Assembly (NCBI GenBank): GCA_021791235.1
Contig: JAJYXA010000334.1
Span: 1-20,934 of the forward strand
Direction of reading: 5' to 3'
From: Pseudomonadota bacterium
GTDB taxonomy: Bacteria > Pseudomonadota > Gammaproteobacteria > Burkholderiales > Thiobacillaceae
Length of the DNA: 20,934 nt
The notes beneath the pieces are model-generated. The model searched no databases. It was given only the letters and a program-made list of their open reading frames with translations, and was not told where the DNA came from. Position numbers and translations under genes: made by a program. This document shows, piece after piece, positions 15,465-20,934 of the stretch. Position 1 is the stretch's first letter, and each line of letters begins with the position of its first letter.

Positions 15465-16019
15465 ATGGGCGCACTTGTAAAGAGCGGCGACCGCCAGGCG
15501 GCGGTCGAACTGGTCGCCGATGAGCAGAACCAGTACCTGACCTTCCTGCTTGGCGGGGAAATGTTCGCCATTGGCATTCTCAACATCAAGGAAATAATCG
15601 AGTACGGCAGCCTGACCGAAGTGCCGATGATGCCGGAGTTCATCCGCGGCGTGATCAACCTGCGCGGCGCGGTAGTGCCGGTCGTGGATCTGTCCGCGCG
15701 TTTCGGCCGCAAGCGCACGGAAGTCACCCGACGCACCTGTATCGTCATCATCGAAGTCGAAACCGACGAAGAGAAGCACGACGTAGGCCTGGTGGTGGAC
15801 TCGGTATCGGAAGTGCTGGAAATCGCGGCGGACGAGATCGAGCCCGCGCCGAGTTTCGGCACCCGGATCCGCGCCGACTTCATCCGCGGCATGGGCAAGG
15901 TGAACGGCAAGTTCGTCATTATCCTGAGCGTGAACAACGTGCTGTCGCTGGACGATCTGGCCATGCTGGAACATGCGGCGGGAGCGGATGTGCCGCTGCT
16001 GATGGAGCAGCAAGCGTAA
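15465..16019 (+). CDS. cheW: Chemotaxis coupling protein CheW
   Basis: The 184-residue protein is a single CheW domain, with Y-L-T-F-L-L-G-G-E-M-F-A-I-G near the start and P-E-F-I-R-G-V-I-N-L-R-G-A-V-V-P-V-V-D-L in the middle. The usual V-G-L-V-V-D-S-V-S-E-V-L segment follows, then a final helix. CheW links receptors to CheA in the polar or membrane array; the conserved arginine in N-L-R-G is the receptor and kinase contact. An AGGAG ribosome-binding site precedes ATG 15465, nine bases after the receptor stop. The protein is slightly longer than the E. coli one (167 residues), mostly because of an N-terminal extension of about 20 residues. The call is secure. Confidence 0.96.
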   Translation: MGALVKSGDRQAAVELVADEQNQYLTFLLGGEMFAIGILNIKEIIEYGSLTEVPMMPEFIRGVINLRGAVVPVVDLSARFGRKRTEVTRRTCIVIIEVETDEEKHDVGLVVDSVSEVLEIAADEIEPAPSFGTRIRADFIRGMGKVNGKFVIILSVNNVLSLDDLAMLEHAAGADVPLLMEQQA

Positions 16020-16070
16020 TGCGCATATCCGGGCCGGATGACTCAACACGCCTAACGCTTTCCACACATC

Positions 16071-16871
16071 ATGATTGACGCCAGCCTCAACGACAGCGAA
16101 TTCGCCCGCTTCCAGCAGATGATTTTCAACATCGCCGGCATCAGCATGACTCCCGCCAAGAAGGCGCTGGTGGCCGGGCGCCTGGCGAAGCGGCTGACGC
16201 ATCATGGCCTGGGTAGCTACGGGGAGTACTTCAAGCTGCTTTCCCAGCATCAGGATGAAATGCAGGTGGCGGTGGATCTGCTGACCACCAACGAGACCTA
16301 CTTCTTTCGTGAGCCCAAGCACTTCGATTTCCTGCGCGACAGTATTCTGCCCGCTCACCGGTCAGGGCATTCTTTTCGCGTGTGGAGCGCGGCCTGTTCC
16401 AGTGGCGAGGAGCCTTACACCTTAGCCATGGTGCTGGCCGAGAATCTGGGCGAGGCGGCGTGGGAAATCCTGGGGTCGGATATCAGTACCCGCGTACTGG
16501 ACAGGGCACGCATGGGGCTTTACCCAATGGAGCATATGCGCGGCCTTTCCCCTGCGTCGCTACGTGCTCATTGCCTCAAAGGCGTGGGCAGCCAGGAAGG
16601 GTGCTTCATGATCGATCCGGCGCTGCGTCGGCGGGTCCGCTTTGCTCAGATCAATCTCAACGAGCCACTGCCGGATGTAGGCGAGTTCGATGTGGTTTTC
16701 CTGCGCAACGTGATGATCTATTTCCAGGCCGAGACCAAGCGTCAGGTGGTGGCACGCCTGCTGGCGAAACTGCGGCCGGGCGGCTTCTTCATTGTGGGGC
16801 ATTCGGAAAGCCTGAATGGGCTGGCGCAGGGGCTGGCGACGGTGGCGCCGTCGATTTATCGCAAGCCATGA
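16071..16871 (+). CDS. cheR: Chemotaxis receptor methyltransferase CheR
   Basis: The 266-residue protein methylates receptor glutamates with S-adenosylmethionine. The N-terminal helical domain (about 1-75) is followed by T-T-N-E-T-Y-F-F-R-E-P-K-H-F and the SAM-binding V-W-S-A-A-C-S-S-G-E-E-P-Y-T-L-A-M motif at about 103-119. Later come D-I-S-T-R-V-L-D-R-A and the F-D-V-V-F-L-R-N-V-M-I-Y-F motif, and G-H-S-E-S-L near the end. The length matches the family norm of about 270-290 residues. The start codon at 16071 has only a weak ribosome-binding site after a 51-base gap, so a little translational tuning is possible. cheD follows after one base, a tight coupling. Confidence 0.96.
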   Translation: MIDASLNDSEFARFQQMIFNIAGISMTPAKKALVAGRLAKRLTHHGLGSYGEYFKLLSQHQDEMQVAVDLLTTNETYFFREPKHFDFLRDSILPAHRSGHSFRVWSAACSSGEEPYTLAMVLAENLGEAAWEILGSDISTRVLDRARMGLYPMEHMRGLSPASLRAHCLKGVGSQEGCFMIDPALRRRVRFAQINLNEPLPDVGEFDVVFLRNVMIYFQAETKRQVVARLLAKLRPGGFFIVGHSESLNGLAQGLATVAPSIYRKP

Positions 16872-16872
16872 A

Positions 16873-17412
16873 ATGTCAGTTCCGAAAAAGCCTGCCCATG
16901 CCATTGAGGTATTTCTCCAGCCGGGCGAGTTGTGGTTCGGCGACGGGCACACGCGTATCCGCACCACGCTTGGCTCGTGTGTGGCGGTCACGTTGTGGCA
17001 TCCGGGACGGGGCATCGGCGGAATGTGCCATTACATGTTGCCAGGACGTGTTCGCGGCAATGGGAGGGTGCAGGATGGGCGTTATGGGGATGAGGCGCTG
17101 GGCCTGCTGGTCAAGGAGATGAAAGCGGCGCGCAGCCACCCGAACGAGTACGAAGCCAAGCTGTTCGGTGGCGGGCATATGTTCCAGCGTAGTTTCCGCA
17201 CGGTAAAAGACTTCAGCGGGCAGGTGCCGGATCGCAATATCGCTGCCGGGCGAGAACTGGTGCAAGGCCATGGTTTCATGGTCAAGGCCGAGCAATTGGG
17301 GGGATGCGGCCACCGCCACGTCATATTCGATATCTGGAGCGGTCATGTCTGGGTCAAACACACACCGTTGCCGGAGACAGTGCGCTGCTCGACCGAGGAA
17401 AATCCCCAATGA
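16873..17412 (+). CDS. cheD: Chemotaxis receptor glutamine deamidase CheD
   Basis: The 179-residue protein deamidates receptor glutamines to glutamates, readying them for CheR. The catalytic cysteine is C36 in T-L-G-S-C-V-A-V, and H53 in M-C-H-Y-M-L-P is the family histidine. [10 protein letters not shown] segment lies at about 96-104. The ATG at 16873 is one base after the cheR stop; longer in-frame starts inside cheR add an arginine/tryptophan-rich leader that is not CheD-like. In organisms with CheC, CheD also helps dephosphorylate CheY; no cheC is seen here. The stop overlaps the cheB start. Confidence 0.94.
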   Translation: MSVPKKPAHAIEVFLQPGELWFGDGHTRIRTTLGSCVAVTLWHPGRGIGGMCHYMLPGRVRGNGRVQDGRYGDEALGLLVKEMKAARSHPNEYEAKLFGGGHMFQRSFRTVKDFSGQVPDRNIAAGRELVQGHGFMVKAEQLGGCGHRHVIFDIWSGHVWVKHTPLPETVRCSTEENPQ

Positions 17413-18470
17413 AATCCATCCGTGTCTTGATCGTGGACGACTCCGCTACCGTACGCCAGGTGATGAGTGCGGTGCTCAAAGACACCCCCGGGATCGAAGT
17501 GATCGGCACGGCCGCCGACCCGCTGTTTGCCATGGAAAAAATGAAAAAGGATTGGCCGGACGTGCTGCTGCTGGATGTAGAAATGCCACGCATGGATGGC
17601 ATTACGTTCCTGAAGAAACTCATGGCGGAGCGCCCAACGCCGGTTGTCATCTGCTCTTCGCTGACTGAGACAGGCACGGCTACGGCCATGCAGGCGCTGT
17701 CTTCCGGGGCGGTCAGCATTGTCACCAAGCCGCGCGTGGGCCTGAAACAGTTTCTGATGGAGGCGGGAAACGAGATTGTGGCAGCGGTCCGTGCCGCCGC
17801 CCACGCCAACATGCGGAGAATGGTACCCGTCATCGCGCCGCCGCCGCGTTTGGGGATGGACGCGATTCCTGCAAGCCCGGCCCTGGCCATGGCCGAGACG
17901 ACAGACAAAGTGGTGGCGATCGGTGCATCCACCGGCGGTACCCAGGCTCTGGAGGCGGTGCTGACTGCGCTGCCGCGTGTCTGTCCTGGCATCGTGATCG
18001 TTCAGCATATGCCGGAAAAATTTACGGCTGCCTTCGCTTCACGCCTGGATGGCGTATGCCAGATCGAGGTGCGCGAAGCCAGGCATGGCGACCGCGTATT
18101 GCCGGGGAGGGCGCTTATAGCGCCGGGCGGGCGTCACATGCAGCTCAAGCGTAGCGGTGCCCAGTATCACGTGGACGTGATCGACGGACCGCCAGTGAAC
18201 CGGCACCGCCCGTCCGTGGACGTGCTGTTCCGTTCCACCGCGCGTTGCGCCGGTGGCAACGCCTTGGGGATCATCATGACCGGAATGGGCGACGACGGTG
18301 CCCGTGGCCTGAAGGAGATGCGGGACGCCGGGGCCGGCACGCTCGCCCAGGACGAGGCGAGCTGCGTGGTTTTCGGCATGCCCAAGGAGGCGATCCGGCT
18401 GGGCGGCGTGGAACGTAGCCTGACTCTTGCCTCCATTCCATGGGAGATAGCTCGCTTTGGCGGCGAATGA
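17409..18470 (+). CDS. cheB: Chemotaxis response regulator protein-glutamate methylesterase CheB
   Basis: The 353-residue protein has a receiver domain (about 1-120) with D10/D11 and phospho-acceptor D56 in [14 protein letters not shown] linker leads to a methylesterase domain (about 160-350). The catalytic triad is S174 in A-I-G-A-S-T-G-G, H200 in V-Q-H-M-P-E-K-F and D296 in G-M-G-D-D-G. It removes methyl groups from receptors and is activated by CheA. The start is ATG 17409, in a four-base ATGA overlap with cheD; an earlier in-frame start would only extend into cheD sequence. It is the last gene of the operon. A GC-rich imperfect stem near 18483-18510 could be a weak terminator. Confidence 0.96.
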   Translation: MKSIRVLIVDDSATVRQVMSAVLKDTPGIEVIGTAADPLFAMEKMKKDWPDVLLLDVEMPRMDGITFLKKLMAERPTPVVICSSLTETGTATAMQALSSGAVSIVTKPRVGLKQFLMEAGNEIVAAVRAAAHANMRRMVPVIAPPPRLGMDAIPASPALAMAETTDKVVAIGASTGGTQALEAVLTALPRVCPGIVIVQHMPEKFTAAFASRLDGVCQIEVREARHGDRVLPGRALIAPGGRHMQLKRSGAQYHVDVIDGPPVNRHRPSVDVLFRSTARCAGGNALGIIMTGMGDDGARGLKEMRDAGAGTLAQDEASCVVFGMPKEAIRLGGVERSLTLASIPWEIARFGGE

Positions 18471-18527
18471 GATGAAATAGGCGGGCTTGTGGCCGGTGTG
18501 GGGGGCCCGTCTTTGATCATTTGTTTT

Positions 18528-18554
18528 GTAAGTCTATTGTCTGCGGGCCGATCA
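18528..18554 (+). promoter_or_regulatory. Candidate FliA (sigma-28) promoter for the MASE3-GGDEF-EAL gene
   Basis: GCCGATCA (18547-18554) matches seven of eight bases of the sigma-28 -10 element. GTAAGTCT lies at 18528-18535, exactly 11 bases earlier, and matches five of eight bases of TAAAGTTT. The site is 31 bases before the ATG at 18586, in the 115-base gap after cheB. It is weaker at -35 than the site at 1568 but the spacing is exact. Confidence 0.5.
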
Positions 18555-18585
18555 GCTAGCCAAGACAAAAATTAATGTGACGTTT

Positions 18586-20934
18586 ATGACGACGGTGGCT
18601 ACGGTTTGTACCCGGAGGACAAACAGTTATGTCTGGACGGCGGGCTTATCCCTGCTGGCGCTAGCCATTCCCCTGCTGGGGTGGCAGGTGACGGCAGAAC
18701 ACCACATCGGTATCGCTTCAGCCGTTTTTCTCCCTTTTCATACCCTGGCCGAGGTGTTCGCCGTGGTAGTGGCCGCCATGGTGTTCATCACCGGGTGGCA
18801 CGTTCATGACGAGAATCGACCCACCGTTTCGGTGATGCTGGCCTGTGCCTTCCTGGCCGTGGCCGTCATGGATTTTGCCCACATGATGGCCTATGTCGGT
18901 ATGGCCGATTTCATTACCGAAGACAGTCACCACAAGGCCATCGTTTTCTGGCTGGCGGCGCGCTACGTGGCGGCGGGAGCGCTACTGGCCTACGCGCTCA
19001 TGCCACAGCAGCCTCTGGTCAGGCGTATGCGGCGCTGGTACCTGGGCCTCAGCCTCTGTTTTGTGGCGGCGATGCTGTACGTCGGGGTATGGCGTACGGA
19101 ATGGGCATCGAACCCCTTCATCGAGGGAGTGGGGCTGACACCATTCAAGGTGGCCGTGAACAACGGCGTGGCACTGCTCAACCTGCTCACTCTGGGGCTG
19201 CTCTACCGGCGTCGCGCGGAATTTTGCAAATCCAGTCTGCATGCCCTGTTCTTCGCCGTAGCCTTCATGCTTATCAGCGAAGTGTTTTTCCAGATACATA
19301 CCCGGGTGACCGATCTCGCCCACGTATTCGGCCACGCTTACAAGATACTCGCCTACATGTTCCTGTACCAGGCCATCTTCCTCGATAGCGTGAAGGCGCC
19401 CATCGTGCGGCTGCAGCAGGCTCGAGCGGCGGTGGAGGAAAGCGAGCGGCGTCACCGGGATCTGCTCGAGAACGCGCCGGACGCCATCATGGTGGTGGAC
19501 GGGCAGGGGGCCATCCAGATGGTGAACGGACGCCTCGAGCAGATGTTCGGTTATCGGCGTGCGGAATTGCTGGGGAAGCAGATGGAAGTCCTGGTGCCGC
19601 AGTGTTACCGCGACCAGCACCGGGAACATCGGCAGGACTACGCCACAGCGCCCAGGCTGCGGCCAATGGCCAACAAGCTTGATCTGGCCGGCTTCCACAG
19701 CGATGGCAAGGAGGTGCCTCTCGACATCTCCCTGAGTACATTTCATTCCGCTGAGGGCATGCAAGTTACCGCCTTCCTGCGCGACATCAGCGAGCGGCGG
19801 CGCATGGAAGCGGACCTGCGCCACCAGGCCACCCACGATGCCCTGACCGGCCTGCCCAACCGCGCGCTGTTCCAGGACCGGCTGGCCCAGGCCATAGTGC
19901 AGGCGCGCCGCCATGAACGCATGGTCGCGATAATCCTGCTCGACCTGGACAATTTCAAGGCGGTGAACGATGGCTGGGGCCACAATTATGGCGATCAGCT
20001 GCTCGGCGATGTGGCAAAGCGCCTGACAACCGTGTTGCGCCAGGACGACACGGTGGCGCGCCTGGGCGGCGACGAATTCGTGCTGTTGCTGCCCGACCTG
20101 GGACATCTGGAAGAGGTGGGCGAGGTGGCCGACAAGATCACACAGGTCTTTGCCGAGCCTTTTCCCGTCGGGGGCAATGAGGCGTTCGCGAGTGCAAGCC
20201 TGGGTGTGACGGTGTTTCCGGTGGACGGAGAGGATGTCACCAGCCTACTGCGCAATGCGGACGTCGCCATGTACCGGGCCAAGTCGGAGGGACGCGGCGG
20301 CATTCGCTACTACACCCGGGATCTGAATACGCTTATGCGGGAGAATCTGCTGCTCCAGACTTATCTGCGCCGCGCCCTGGAGGACGGGTTGCTGCAGGTG
20401 CACTATCAGCCCCAGATTGAGATGGCCACCAACCAGATTTGTGGCGTTGAAGCCTTGTTGCGCTGGGCTCATGAGGAGCTGGGCGAGGTGAGCCCGGCAC
20501 GCTTCATTCCGGTTGCCGAGGCGAGCGGTCTGATCGTGCCGATCGGGACCTGGGTGATCAACACCGCTTGTTGCCAGATCAAGGAATGGGAGAAGGCGGG
20601 CATACCGACCAGGGTGGCGGTCAACCTGTCGGTCCATCAATTTCTCCGTGGCAATCTGGTGGATGTAGTGAAGTCTGCCTTGAGGCGAAGTGGTGCGGCG
20701 CCAAACCTGCTTGAACTTGAAATTACGGAAAGTGCGTTGATGGATGATCCGAAAGCGGCTATACAGGCTCTCGAAGAACTGGAAAACCTGGGCGTTACGA
20801 TTGCCATCGATGATTTTGGTACGGGCTATTCTTCTTTGGCCTATCTGAAAATGTTCTCGCTCCATAAACTCAAAATTGATCGCTCCTTTGTCAAGGACGT
20901 TGTCCACGATGCGGACGATGCCGCCATCGTGCGG
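18586..20934 (+). CDS. MASE3-PAS-GGDEF-EAL cyclic-di-GMP turnover protein (3' end cut by window)
   Basis: The open frame runs for 783 codons to the window edge without a stop. Residues about 15-265 form seven or so membrane segments of the MASE3 sensor type, recognised by F-H-T-L-A-E-V-F and D-F-A-H-M-M-A-Y-V-G-M, then F-W-L-A-A-R-Y. A PAS domain lies at about 286-405. The GGDEF domain (about 412-575) has intact GGDEF at 494-498 and an inhibitory R-Q-D-D five residues before it. The EAL domain starts at about 590 with E622-A-L-L-R-W, I-T-E-S and D742-D-F-G-T-G-Y-S-S-L, then K-I-D-R-S-F. The last 60-100 residues are missing. Both catalytic sites look usable, so net activity is unclear. ATG 18586 is preferred; an in-frame GTG lies nine bases earlier. 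It follows cheB and a FliA-like promoter. Confidence 0.93.
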   Translation, partial: MTTVATVCTRRTNSYVWTAGLSLLALAIPLLGWQVTAEHHIGIASAVFLPFHTLAEVFAVVVAAMVFITGWHVHDENRPTVSVMLACAFLAVAVMDFAHMMAYVGMADFITEDSHHKAIVFWLAARYVAAGALLAYALMPQQPLVRRMRRWYLGLSLCFVAAMLYVGVWRTEWASNPFIEGVGLTPFKVAVNNGVALLNLLTLGLLYRRRAEFCKSSLHALFFAVAFMLISEVFFQIHTRVTDLAHVFGHAYKILAYMFLYQAIFLDSVKAPIVRLQQARAAVEESERRHRDLLENAPDAIMVVDGQGAIQMVNGRLEQMFGYRRAELLGKQMEVLVPQCYRDQHREHRQDYATAPRLRPMANKLDLAGFHSDGKEVPLDISLSTFHSAEGMQVTAFLRDISERRRMEADLRHQATHDALTGLPNRALFQDRLAQAIVQARRHERMVAIILLDLDNFKAVNDGWGHNYGDQLLGDVAKRLTTVLRQDDTVARLGGDEFVLLLPDLGHLEEVGEVADKITQVFAEPFPVGGNEAFASASLGVTVFPVDGEDVTSLLRNADVAMYRAKSEGRGGIRYYTRDLNTLMRENLLLQTYLRRALEDGLLQVHYQPQIEMATNQICGVEALLRWAHEELGEVSPARFIPVAEASGLIVPIGTWVINTACCQIKEWEKAGIPTRVAVNLSVHQFLRGNLVDVVKSALRRSGAAPNLLELEITESALMDDPKAAIQALEELENLGVTIAIDDFGTGYSSLAYLKMFSLHKLKIDRSFVKDVVHDADDAAIVR

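Noticed and set aside
16816..16872. Longer cheD start inside cheR
   Set aside because: It adds a 19-residue arginine/tryptophan-rich leader foreign to CheD. ATG 16873 fits the family and is coupled to the cheR stop.
18982..20106. Minus-strand open frame of 374 codons
   Set aside because: It lies wholly opposite the MASE3-PAS-GGDEF-EAL gene, whose motifs are unmistakable. Its histidine- and glutamine-rich composition is typical of the antisense of GC-rich coding DNA.

Overview
The window looks like chromosomal DNA of a high-GC betaproteobacterium with flagellar-type chemotaxis. This rests on protein style (YccA close to the enterobacterial form, an RpfC-like membrane domain on a GGDEF protein, a cheA-STAS-cheW-cheR-cheD-cheB gene order) and on FliA (sigma-28)-like promoters. 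The exact genus cannot be told from the sequence. I see no tRNA, rRNA, CRISPR, transposase or integrase.

Region 1 (1-2811, + strand) holds a small isoprenylcysteine-methyltransferase-like membrane protein, an AhpD/carboxymuconolactone-decarboxylase-like protein, a small conserved-looking unknown, and a membrane-bound GGDEF diguanylate cyclase. The cyclase follows a near-consensus FliA promoter. Region 2 (2808-6580, - strand) reads nfeD -> slipin -> yccA -> tatD, a membrane-proteostasis set. NfeD and slipin overlap. A strong intrinsic terminator between yccA and tatD lies over the start of tatD.

Region 3 (6581-9658) starts with a divergent intergenic region carrying direct and inverted repeats. 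A NarL-type sensor kinase with two PAS domains and an overlapping LuxR-type response regulator follow. Downstream are a hairpin and a perfect 14-bp palindrome. Region 4 (9659-18470) is one tight nine-gene chemotaxis operon: short mcp, cheY, STAS, cheA, mcp, cheW, cheR, cheD, cheB. Region 5 (18586 to the window end) is a MASE3-PAS-GGDEF-EAL protein behind a second FliA-like promoter, cut off in its EAL domain by the window end.

The theme is the joining of chemotaxis and cyclic-di-GMP signalling. Two c-di-GMP enzymes with FliA-like promoters lie in the window, one directly after the chemotaxis operon. CheA carries a tandem motif resembling the c-di-GMP-binding MshEN domain between its P1 and kinase parts. 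There is no separate cheZ, but the first receptor-like protein has a helix resembling the CheZ active-site motif and sits directly before cheY. Both ideas are inferences from motifs. No intergenic stretch exceeds 300 bases; the longest are 1485-1710, 6581-6823 and 9420-9658, and their contents are listed.
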